Below the pieces are notes generated by a model. The model did not search any database. It saw nothing but the letters and a program-made list of their open reading frames with translations, and was not told where the DNA came from. A stretch of 58,389 nt of DNA from Laceyella sediminis (GTDB taxonomy: Bacteria > Bacillota > Bacilli > Thermoactinomycetales > Thermoactinomycetaceae): the NCBI RefSeq assembly GCF_003003125.1, contig NZ_PVTZ01000018.1, forward strand, positions 1 to 58,389, in the 5' to 3' direction. Both the position numbers and the translations under genes were made by a program. Below are positions 28,698-35,580 of this stretch, one piece after another. Numbering within the stretch: the stretch's first letter is position 1; each line of letters begins with the position of its first letter.

Positions 28698-29192
28698 TTA
28701 TTTTCTATTATCGCCGTCGCGACCATCCACAAACAGCCACCTTCCCGTATTCGTGGAAACCATCGCCGGCGCAATGCCAGATGGCCATGTTCGGTCCAGT
28801 CCTTCTACCTCCCTAACATGGATGCGTGGAAAGCTCAGCGCCGCTAACACTTCACGATAACAACGCTCCCGCACCCGGGCGGGAATGCCTTCCCGTTTAA
28901 GCCAACGAATCGCTTCTTTGAATGCTCCCCGATGCAACAAAGCATCAATATGGGTGGTTAGCGCTTCTTCCAACGAACACCTGAACAGCAGTTTGGACCG
29001 GTGCCCACGACCGCCCCCCGGCTTCCAATAGATCAGCCCGTCTTCTTGCATATTGCTAAGGATGCGTTTTACATTTCGTGTAGAACAATAGAGAATGGAC
29101 GCCAATTCATCCAAACTGACATAGATGGAGCAATGATTGGCCACATTCCGTAGCCGATACCTCAATTCCAAATAATGCTCCGCCGTTTTCAC
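28698..29192 (-). CDS. SgrR-type N-terminal DNA-binding protein lacking the solute-binding domain
   Basis: This 164-residue protein's first ~75 residues match the SgrR N-terminal winged-helix domain: YLELRYRLRN, LDELASILYCSTRNVKRILS and the signature WKPGGGRGHRSKLLF. In typical Firmicute relatives this domain is followed by about 450 residues of an SBP_bac_5 solute-binding domain. Here only the helical linker (LEEALTTHIDALLHRGAFKEAI) remains, followed by about 40 residues I do not recognise. The GTG at 29192 has GGGGTGA at proper spacing. It may be a truncated gene or a stand-alone regulator; its targets are unknown. Confidence 0.7.
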   Translation of the reverse strand: MKTAEHYLELRYRLRNVANHCSIYVSLDELASILYCSTRNVKRILSNMQEDGLIYWKPGGGRGHRSKLLFRCSLEEALTTHIDALLHRGAFKEAIRWLKREGIPARVRERCYREVLAALSFPRIHVREVEGLDRTWPSGIAPAMVSTNTGRWLFVDGRDGDNRK

Positions 29193-29289
29193 AAAATCAC
29201 CCCGCAATCCCTACCATTCGACAGTGGATGATGCAACACTGATCGTTATGACCTACGCATAAAGACTCGGCACACCAAAGGATCTATTC

Positions 29290-29333
29290 AAAAAAAACGC
29301 CCCACTGTCGGCGCAACCCGACAATAAGGCGTT
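29290..29333 (-). terminator. terminator of the eight-tRNA cluster
   Basis: AACGCC..GTCGG-gttgcg-CCGAC..GGCGTT followed on the minus strand by eight T residues. Confidence 0.88.
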
Positions 29334-29411
29334 GATGGGCATAAAAAAAGGCGTTCCCATTTTGAACCCCTGTCTGCATGCAGTCATGCCCAACTGCACA
29401 ATGTGTTGTGG

Positions 29412-29484
29412 TGAGCCATGAAGGACTCGAACCTTCGACACCCTGATTAAAAGTCAGGTGCTCTACCAACTGAGCTAATGGCTC
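29412..29484 (-). tRNA. tRNA-Lys(TTT)
   Basis: 73-base cloverleaf. Acceptor GAGCCAT/ATGGCTC, anticodon loop CTTTTAA. The same gene occurs at 57721-57793. Confidence 0.97.
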
Positions 29485-29497
29485 GCAAAAAAAATGG

Positions 29498-29569
29498 CTG
29501 GGGGAGTAGGGATCGAACCTACGCATGACGGAGTCAAAGTCCGTTGCCTTACCGCTTGGCTATCCCCCA
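29498..29569 (-). tRNA. tRNA-Gln(TTG)
   Basis: 72-base cloverleaf. Acceptor TGGGGGA/TCCCCCA with weak first pair typical of Gln, anticodon loop CTTTGAC. Confidence 0.96.
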
Positions 29570-29574
29570 AAGTG

Positions 29575-29649
29575 GGGCGACCGGAGGGAATCGAACCCTC
29601 GAATGCCGGAGCCACAATCCGGTGCGTTAACCACTTCGCCACGGCCGCC
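29575..29649 (-). tRNA. tRNA-His(GTG)
   Basis: 75 bases. Acceptor GGCGGCC/GGTCGCC with C73 expected for His, anticodon loop TTGTGGC. Confidence 0.96.
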
Positions 29650-29660
29650 AAGAAAGATGG

Positions 29661-29734
29661 CGGAGCTGACGGGATTCGAACCCGCGATCTCCTGCGTGAC
29701 AGGCAGGCATGTTAGGCCTCTACACCACAGCTCC
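29661..29734 (-). tRNA. tRNA-Asp(GTC)
   Basis: 74 bases. Acceptor GGAGCTG/CAGCTCC with G73, anticodon loop CTGTCAC. The same gene occurs at 57804-57877. Confidence 0.97.
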
Positions 29735-29745
29735 ATAAAATATGG

Positions 29746-29818
29746 TGGACGCTGACGGGATCGAACCGCCGACCCTCTGCTTGTAAGGCAGATGCTCTCC
29801 CAGCTGAGCTAAGCGTCC
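29746..29818 (-). tRNA. tRNA-Val(TAC)
   Basis: 73 bases. Acceptor GGACGCT/AGCGTCC, anticodon loop CTTACAA. The same gene occurs at 57898-57970. Confidence 0.97.
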
Positions 29819-29825
29819 ATATTGG

Positions 29826-29899
29826 TGACCCGTAGGGGATTCGAACCCCTGCATGCTAGCGTGAAAGGCTAGTGTGTTAAACCGCTTCACCAACGGGCC
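29826..29899 (-). tRNA. tRNA-Glu(TTC)
   Basis: 74 bases. Acceptor GGCCCGT/ACGGGTC, anticodon loop CTTTCAC. The same gene occurs at 57979-58052. Confidence 0.97.
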
Positions 29900-29914
29900 A
29901 AGGCATATAAATGG

Positions 29915-30004
29915 CGGAGAGAGAGGGATTCGAACCCTCGCGGGGCTTAGTAGCCCCCTAACGGTTTAGCAAACCGTCCTCTTCGGCCTCTTGAGTATCT
30001 CTCC
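29915..30004 (-). tRNA. tRNA-Ser(GCT)
   Basis: 90-base class II tRNA with a long variable arm. Acceptor GGAGAGA/TCTCTCC, anticodon loop TTGCTAA. Confidence 0.96.
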
Positions 30005-30007
30005 GCG

Positions 30008-30083
<76 letters not shown>

Positions 30084-30112
30084 ATATTTTAAAATTATCA
30101 GCGACGTGATTT

Positions 30113-30141
30113 ATTATATCGCATTTGATTTCAATTTGCAA
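30113..30141 (-). promoter_or_regulatory. promoter of the eight-tRNA cluster
   Basis: Minus strand: TTGCAA at 30136-30141, 17-bp spacer, perfect TATAAT at 30113-30118, about 30 bp upstream of tRNA-Asn. Confidence 0.78.
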
Positions 30142-30315
30142 GAACTTTTTATGGTTCTTTGTTTTTCTCTGTTTCCACTGCATCAGGGAGCAGTGACAAT
30201 TAATAATTTAACATGGAGAACAACCGGAGTCAAGAGCTTTTGCACCAAAGTTCTTTAAAAAATTTTATGCTTTAATTGGCATAGTGCCCCTACGAGTGGA
30301 ATCCTTTTTGCCATA

Positions 30316-30348
30316 CAAAAACTCCCCCTACAAGGGCTTGCAGGGGGC
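30316..30348 (-). terminator. terminator of the BI-1 family gene
   Basis: CCCCCTGCAA pairs with TTGTAGGGGG around gccc on the minus strand, then AGTTTTTG. It lies immediately after the stop codon at 30355. Confidence 0.85.
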
Positions 30349-30354
30349 CGCATA

Positions 30355-31056
30355 TTAATCATCGTTCAAAATGGTAAGCAAGTTTCTGAAGATCATGATG
30401 AAGTCGATGTACAACATCAACGCGCCATAGATCGCATACTTGTTTACGTTTTCTTCGTCCATGTCCATCTCGCTCATGTGCTTGATGGTCTGCATATCAA
30501 ATGCAGTGACAATCGTGAACAAGATCACCATAGCATAAGAGATGATCAATTCGATCATGCTGCTCTTCAGGAAGAAGATGTTGACCAGCGATGCCAAAAT
30601 CAGGCCCAACACCAACATTAGCGCCAAAAAGCCAATCTTGGATAGGTCCATCTTCGTGGTATAACCAACCAATGCGCTGATGCCAAACATGCCCGCGGCG
30701 ATGAAAAACGCCCCGGCGATGCTATCTAAGCTGAAAAACACCATCAGGACCGAAAAGCTGACTCCAGTTACCGCTGCATACACGAAAAAGGCGATGTTGG
30801 CCACAAAGGCGGGGATGCGGTTGATCAAGGCCGACAATCCGAAGACCAACACCAATTGCACGATCCAGATACCCCAGAAGATCCCCGAGTTTTGCAGGAG
30901 TGCTTGAACCACATTTTGATTTGTTCCCAATACATACGCGATGATAGCGGTCATGGTCAAACCCATGAACATCAACAAAAACACGCGAGGTAGCATTGTG
31001 TTTGTCCGCGAGGCGACGGCGCTACCTGCACCGTTGTTAAACTGCGTTTGATTCAT
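30355..31056 (-). CDS. Bax inhibitor-1/YccA family membrane protein
   Basis: A 233-residue polytopic protein with seven predicted spans. The C-terminal region has ITAFDMQTIKHM- and YGALMLYIDFIMIFRNLL-type sequence, the family signature with the conserved aspartates of the BI-1 pH-gated calcium leak channel (B. subtilis YetJ). The start MNQTQFNNG at 31056 is chosen for GGAGGG nine bases upstream; the 48 residues upstream are not conserved. A possible cre site lies at 31186-31199. Monocistronic. Confidence 0.93.
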   Translation of the reverse strand: MNQTQFNNGAGSAVASRTNTMLPRVFLLMFMGLTMTAIIAYVLGTNQNVVQALLQNSGIFWGIWIVQLVLVFGLSALINRIPAFVANIAFFVYAAVTGVSFSVLMVFFSLDSIAGAFFIAAGMFGISALVGYTTKMDLSKIGFLALMLVLGLILASLVNIFFLKSSMIELIISYAMVILFTIVTAFDMQTIKHMSEMDMDEENVNKYAIYGALMLYIDFIMIFRNLLTILNDD

Positions 31057-31185
31057 CGGTACGTTCCCTCCGAACATACTTTTTTTATTTTTTGTGCCCA
31101 ACTTCCAAAACCAGAAGCATGCACAGCCTAAGTATATCAAAAAGTATGTTCGCTTGCGAAGGGGAATCCGCTTAGACAAAGCAGT

Positions 31186-31199
31186 TGTAACCGCTTTCA
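31186..31199. promoter_or_regulatory. possible cre (CcpA) site
   Basis: TGTAACCGCTTTCA matches the cre consensus TGWAARCGYTWNCW except at one position. It lies 130 bp upstream of the BI-1 gene. A chance match is possible. Confidence 0.35.
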
Positions 31200-31275
31200 A
31201 TGCTAATTTTCGATCTTTTGTTTATAAGTAGTTTCAAAAGTTGCTGATATCCGCTTACAACCGGCCTCCTAGATC

Positions 31276-31599
31276 TCAACGCACTAACCCGGCGCTCCGC
31301 ATCCGCTCTTTGGTTTCCGGCGTCCCCAATTCATAAATGGTGCGGTAGATCTTCTCAATTTGTTTGTCTTCGGTCACATTTTCTTTCCGTTCATTATCCA
31401 AAAATGGGATATGTGCCAACACGAATGTAGAAAAATCGGTGTCTTCCACCTGGTTGAACATCTGCTCCAAACGATTAATCTCTTCCGGTGTCGCTTCAAT
31501 TTCAAAATCGTAATTGGGGTCGTTCACATCGAGAGTTTCCCGAATCTCGCCCGCTCGCGGCCCGATGTCAACAGTCACGTAGTACGTCTTTTTTTCCAT
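31276..31599 (-). CDS. conserved hypothetical protein, 107 aa
   Basis: I do not recognise the family. The N-terminal TYYVTVDIGPRAGEI and the later EATPEEINRLEQMF resemble a small alpha/beta domain. It has no signal peptide or membrane span, and the C-terminus is helical and charged. The start at 31599 is fixed by GAGGAGGT eight bases upstream; a longer in-frame extension to 31707 would overlap the divergent thiF-like gene. The gene stands alone and divergent from thiF-like, suggesting only shared promoter space. Confidence 0.7.
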   Translation of the reverse strand: MEKKTYYVTVDIGPRAGEIRETLDVNDPNYDFEIEATPEEINRLEQMFNQVEDTDFSTFVLAHIPFLDNERKENVTEDKQIEKIYRTIYELGTPETKERMRSAGLVR

Positions 31600-31709
31600 T
31601 TGCCCTACCTCCTCATCCTTTAACCCTTCCCCACAAGCCAGAAATTCATTCCACATCCGCCAGCTTTCAAAATCCGCTATAATTTGGGTTGAAGGAGGCG
31701 TACTCACTG

Positions 31710-32744
31710 ATGAACATAGACATGAACCGTTATTCGCGCCAAATGTTGTTCGCCCCCATCGGTCCGAGCGGCCAAGAAAAGTTGGGCCAGGCCCGGGTAG
31801 CGATTGTCGGCTTAGGGGCTCTGGGCACAGCCTTGGCCAACCATATGGCTCGCGCCGGAGTGGGCATGTTGCGCCTGATTGACCGCGACTTCGTTGAAGA
31901 GAGCAATCTGCAACGGCAAATGCTGTTTGACGAAGCAGATGCCCAAAACTTCATGCCCAAAGCCGTCGCCGCCGAACGCAAATTGCGGGCGATTAACTCC
32001 ACGCTGACTCTGGAAGCCCACGTCACTGATCTGACATGGAAAAACGCAGAGTCATTGTTATCCGGAGTCGATCTGATCTTGGACGGCTCAGATAACTTCC
32101 AGGTACGCTATCTGGTGAACGATTTTAGTGTCAAGCATGGCGTCCCTTGGATTTATGGCGGTGCCGTGAGTGCGCGCGGCATGAGTTACACGATTCGTCC
32201 TGGGGTGACCCCCTGCTTGCGCTGTTTGTTTCCGGATGCCCCCGCACCCGGCACCACAGAAACATGCGACACGGCCGGGGTGATCGGCCCAATCATCCAT
32301 GTCATCGCCGCTTACCAAGCGACAGAAGCCCTAAAGCTACTATGTGGGGCAGAGGAAGTCTTGGAAACGCGGATGCGTCACATCGATTTGTGGCACAATC
32401 AAGCCCAGGCACTTCAGGTGTCTGCGCAAAAAAACGACCAATGCCCCTGTTGTGCCAAGCGACAATGGGATTATCTCGATCCGGTGGAAAAAGAGGCGCA
32501 AGAAATCTCCATGTGCGGACGCCAATCCGTTCAAATCTCCTTGGGTCAAGTGAAGTTGGATTTGGACAGCTTGACTGAGCGCCTACGCCATGTCGGGGAA
32601 ACGGAACGCAATCCCTTTATGCTACGGGTACAGATCGATGAACAACACCGCCTAGCCGTGTTCCCGGATGGACGCATCCTCGTACAAGGCACCACCGACA
32701 CCGCTTTGGCTAAAAACTTGGTTGCCAAATATATCGGTTTTTAA
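31710..32744 (+). CDS. ThiF/MoeB/HesA-family adenylyltransferase
   Basis: A 344-residue E1-like enzyme that adenylates the C-terminal glycine of a small sulfur carrier (ThiS or MoaD). RYSRQMLFAPIGPSGQ is the N-terminal signature, followed by the nucleotide loop IVGLGALGT and the LILDGSDNFQVRYLVND motif. Two zinc pairs are present: CLRC and CPCC. The catalytic cysteine is in TETCDTAG. About 75 C-terminal residues form a family-specific tail. AAGGAGG lies upstream. No thi or moa genes are adjacent, so thiamine versus molybdopterin cannot be resolved. Confidence 0.9.
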   Translation: MNIDMNRYSRQMLFAPIGPSGQEKLGQARVAIVGLGALGTALANHMARAGVGMLRLIDRDFVEESNLQRQMLFDEADAQNFMPKAVAAERKLRAINSTLTLEAHVTDLTWKNAESLLSGVDLILDGSDNFQVRYLVNDFSVKHGVPWIYGGAVSARGMSYTIRPGVTPCLRCLFPDAPAPGTTETCDTAGVIGPIIHVIAAYQATEALKLLCGAEEVLETRMRHIDLWHNQAQALQVSAQKNDQCPCCAKRQWDYLDPVEKEAQEISMCGRQSVQISLGQVKLDLDSLTERLRHVGETERNPFMLRVQIDEQHRLAVFPDGRILVQGTTDTALAKNLVAKYIGF

Positions 32745-32752
32745 ATAACACT

Positions 32753-32782
32753 AAGGCTCCGGAATACCCGGAGCCTTGTTGT
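32753..32782 (+). terminator. terminator of the ThiF-like gene
   Basis: AAGGCTCCGG-aatac-CCGGAGCCTT, a perfect 10-bp stem followed by TGTTGTT, nine bases after the stop codon. Confidence 0.8.
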
Positions 32783-32804
32783 TCACCATCGGCTAAAAAG
32801 CGCA

Positions 32805-33707
32805 CTATTGCTTTGGCGTGATCTCCACATTCCCCAATTGTTCCATCACCCGAACCAACGCTTGCGTGCCATCCTCGTTACCGCCGTGTGCTTGCACAGC
32901 ACGCAACAATTGTTGCACGGTGGCCGTTCCCAACAACGGAAGTTCCATCCGCTCCGCTTCAGCGAGCACAATCCGCAAATCTTTTTGTTGGAAACGCACA
33001 GAAAAGCCTGGATCTAGATCTCCTTTGACTACACGCGGCCCATAGTTGGCGAGGGCCCATGAACCACCCGCCCCTTGCGAAGTTACTTGAATCATTTTCT
33101 CTAGGTCCACACCGCTTTTCTTGGCAAAGGCCAACGCCTCTACCATGCCCAGCAAGTTTAGTCCGCACAATATCTGATTGCACGCCTTCACTGTCTGGCC
33201 GGCGCCAATCGGACCGCAGTGGACAATCGTCTTGCCCATCGCTTCCAAGACCGGGCGTACCTTCTCCAGCACTTCTTCTTCTCCCCCGACCATGATCGAA
33301 AGCGTGCCATTGCGCGCTCCTACATCTCCGCCACTGACAGGCGCATCTAACATGGCCACACCTTTTTCGGCCGCTAATTCCGCCAACTCACGCGTCGCCT
33401 CGGGCGAAATGGTGCTCATATCAATCAAAACCGTCCCTGGCCGTGCGCCGGCCAAAACCCCTTCTTCACCGGTCACCACTTCTCGCACATCTGGGGTATC
33501 GCCAACCATGGTGATCACTACATCACTTCGCACCGCCACATCCTTGGGCGAAACAGCGAGGTGGGCGCCCCATTCGGCCTTAGCCTCGGCCATCTTGGCG
33601 GCTGTCCGGTTCCAAACAGTTACTTCGAAACCTGCTCGGTGCAAATTGCGCGCCATCGATTTCCCCATGATCCCCAAGCCGATAAATCCGATTTTCAGTC
33701 CTTCCAT
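32805..33707 (-). CDS. beta-hydroxyacid dehydrogenase (GarR/MmsB family)
   Basis: A 300-residue NAD(P)-dependent dehydrogenase. The Rossmann motif is IGFIGLGIMGKSMARNL; the substrate loop DAPVSGGDVGARNGTLSIMVGG and the catalytic lysine in GAGQTVKACNQIL are canonical. Relatives reduce tartronate semialdehyde or oxidise 3-hydroxyisobutyrate. No glyoxylate or valine pathway genes are nearby, so the substrate is undetermined. A short gap leads to the thioredoxin-like and sprT-like genes upstream, in the same direction. Confidence 0.9.
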   Translation of the reverse strand: MEGLKIGFIGLGIMGKSMARNLHRAGFEVTVWNRTAAKMAEAKAEWGAHLAVSPKDVAVRSDVVITMVGDTPDVREVVTGEEGVLAGARPGTVLIDMSTISPEATRELAELAAEKGVAMLDAPVSGGDVGARNGTLSIMVGGEEEVLEKVRPVLEAMGKTIVHCGPIGAGQTVKACNQILCGLNLLGMVEALAFAKKSGVDLEKMIQVTSQGAGGSWALANYGPRVVKGDLDPGFSVRFQQKDLRIVLAEAERMELPLLGTATVQQLLRAVQAHGGNEDGTQALVRVMEQLGNVEITPKQ

Positions 33708-33758
33708 TCTCCTGCCCCTTCCTCTTCAAACGCTACGGATGCGGCTGGCAAGCCCCGC

Positions 33759-34316
33759 TCACGCTTCGCTCAACCGGCCAAGCACACTGTTAACCACCGA
33801 TTGCCACAAACTGCGGTCACTGAGCAAGCGTTCGCGAAACCCTTTGTACATTGCGCGTTGCTCCGCTTCAAAGCGCGGGTCATCCTTGGGTGGCAATCCG
33901 CTACGCATGTGGTCAACCATCGCCTGCACTTCAGGGGAGCGCGGTCCCCACACTGCCCGCTCTTTCCCTGCTTCGTCAATGAAGATGAAAATGGGAATCG
34001 ACCGCGATGTACCATTGGTCAAATACTGATCCATCAATTCCAGATTCTCGTCGCGAATCAAGAAACGCATCTCCATTCCCGCGCTTTCGGCGATCCGTTT
34101 CACAATAGGCACGCATAAGAGGGCGTCCCCGCACCAGTCGGCAGTCAGCACGATCACCCGCCAGGGTTCGGTTCGTTTTTTGGCCAATGCCGCTACTTCC
34201 TCTTCAGTGAGGGTGACTTGCTCATACAAAGACAGCAACTCGTCACGATTCACCTGCATGCTGTCCACATATGTGTCAAATGTCATGCCTTTCGCAAACC
34301 AGTCATTCAGTGTCAT
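33759..34316 (-). CDS. thioredoxin-like protein with CxxxxC motif
   Basis: A 185-residue member of the thioredoxin_9 group. LTADWCGDALLCVPIV is the active-site region: cysteines are separated by four residues (CGDALLC, spacing CX5C) rather than the usual CXXC. PIFIFID is the cis-proline strand. The ATG at 34316 is chosen because AAAGGAG lies 12 bases upstream; an ATG at 34328 has the site against it. It overlaps the end of the sprT-like gene, suggesting coupled expression. The redox partner is unknown. Confidence 0.8.
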   Translation of the reverse strand: MTLNDWFAKGMTFDTYVDSMQVNRDELLSLYEQVTLTEEEVAALAKKRTEPWRVIVLTADWCGDALLCVPIVKRIAESAGMEMRFLIRDENLELMDQYLTNGTSRSIPIFIFIDEAGKERAVWGPRSPEVQAMVDHMRSGLPPKDDPRFEAEQRAMYKGFRERLLSDRSLWQSVVNSVLGRLSEA

Positions 34317-34794
34317 CAAGGCATCCATCTCCTTTGTTTAACTGTTCTGCTACCACGTGTTCCAGCTTCAATCTGCCGCCGCACTGGGCGCAACGATACC
34401 GATCCACTTGCATCTGGCGTTGTCGGAAGGCACGACGGCCGCACGCAAGGCAATGTACCATATACTTCGGCTTCGTCTGTCCTGGTAGCCTTGGAGCATA
34501 TCTCAGGCCGCCAACCGCAGCAAGCAACTGCTTGAAGTCACGATCGCGATGCCGGTATCCTTTTCCCTCCAGATGCAAGTGGTAGTGGCACAATTCATGC
34601 AAAACAATTTTACCAAAAACCTCTCGCCCATGAATCAAATGCTTGGGATTCATTTCAATCCGGTGATCCCCCAGATGATAACGCCCGCCGGTGGTTTTCA
34701 AACGCGGATTAAACCGGGCTTCATGCAAAAAAGGTTTGCCGAAGCAGGCCAATGATAGAGATTCCACCCAGGCCTGCAATTCCGAATCCGTCAA
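34303..34794 (-). CDS. SprT-like zinc metalloprotein (YdcK type)
   Basis: A 163-residue SprT-family protein. HELCHYHLHLEGKGYRHRD carries the HExxH zinc site, and KPFLHEARFNPRLKTTGGRY is the conserved N-terminal block. The C-terminus has a zinc ribbon (CLAC...CAQC). It closely matches B. subtilis YdcK. The TTG at 34794 is preferred: GGAGAG lies six bases upstream, while the ATG at 34800 abuts that site. The neighbours tex and cmpA match B. subtilis order. A role in protein-DNA crosslink repair is known for eukaryotic Spartan but unproven here. Confidence 0.9.
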   Translation of the reverse strand: MTDSELQAWVESLSLACFGKPFLHEARFNPRLKTTGGRYHLGDHRIEMNPKHLIHGREVFGKIVLHELCHYHLHLEGKGYRHRDRDFKQLLAAVGGLRYAPRLPGQTKPKYMVHCLACGRRAFRQRQMQVDRYRCAQCGGRLKLEHVVAEQLNKGDGCLDDTE

Positions 34795-34874
34795 TGCCAT
34801 CTCTCCTGACACAAACCGCTCGTTTTCAACATACATTACCCTATCCGTTATTTTCGTCAAGGGAGGAAGAAGGA

Positions 34875-34997
34875 ATGCCCAGCTGGTTGATCAAACAACT
34901 GATGCATGCCTTTTCCATGAAAGACCGCCGGCTCATCCAATGGTTGAACCACTGCTGGTTCCACTACCGGTGTAATCAAGGAAAACGGATTAGTTGA
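34875..34997 (+). CDS. cmpA: cortex morphogenetic protein CmpA
   Basis: A 40-residue protein with the CmpA pattern: MPSWLIKQLMHAF, then IQWLNHCWFHYR. In B. subtilis the 37-residue CmpA adapts SpoIVA to the ClpXP protease and checks spore-envelope assembly. It lies between the YdcK-type and tex genes, as in B. subtilis, and is divergent from sprT-like. GGGAGG and AAGGA precede the ATG. Its presence indicates an endospore former. Confidence 0.9.
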   Translation: MPSWLIKQLMHAFSMKDRRLIQWLNHCWFHYRCNQGKRIS

Positions 34998-35080
34998 TAA
35001 TCTGCGGGACGGGCCAAAAGGCGAAGCCCTCCTCCAGCTTACCTGAAAGGCTGGGGGAAGTCATGGGGGACACGGCTTTC

Positions 35081-35464
35081 TCATTGACTGAAGACGCCTA
35101 TCGCGCGCGAAGCCGACTGCGAATCGTTATCCAGTTTAAACATATACTTTCCGGCTGGGTGCGCCACATCTATCCGCACTCGCTCTCCCGCATTCACTTG
35201 GCCATTCACCAGCGTGGGGCATTGCAAATGGTCACAGTGTATAAAGACATAAAAAGTCACCGGACCCGGCCCCTCATTGTGAATCGATACGCGAAGGTCC
35301 CCTGCAGGAAGGGATTCCCACCCGCTCCAAACGGAAGGGGTACCCGCATCCAACCGCAACGAATGCGTAACGCGCGCTTCAGCAACAGCACCGAAAGGAA
35401 ATAGGCTAAGGATGATCACCAACGCGGCCGCAAAGGCGCGAACAGGAACAAAACTTAAACGCAT
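35081..35464 (-). CDS. small secreted protein, unknown function
   Basis: A 127-residue protein with a clear signal peptide (AFAAALVIILSLFPFGAVA, cut near residue 28). The mature part has beta-rich sequence and one close cysteine pair (HCDHLQC), plus WSGWESLPAGDLRV. It resembles no family I can name. The start at 35464 is set by GGTGGG upstream; 40 further in-frame residues run through the tex terminator and are not credible. Confidence 0.7.
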   Translation of the reverse strand: MRLSFVPVRAFAAALVIILSLFPFGAVAEARVTHSLRLDAGTPSVWSGWESLPAGDLRVSIHNEGPGPVTFYVFIHCDHLQCPTLVNGQVNAGERVRIDVAHPAGKYMFKLDNDSQSASRAIGVFSQ

Positions 35465-35534
35465 CACCAACCCACCTTTTGTCAAGATTTGCATTCCCCA
35501 TCTGGGCAATGGTGCCCTTAGTCTACCCCATGAC

Positions 35535-35574
35535 AAAAAAGCTACCGGTGCATCAGGCACATCGGTAGCTTTTT
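35535..35574 (-). terminator. tex terminator
   Basis: AAAAAGCTACCG pairs with CGGTAGCTTTTT, directly after the tex stop codon, with A/T tracts on both sides. Confidence 0.9.
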
Positions 35575-35580
35575 CCGGTA

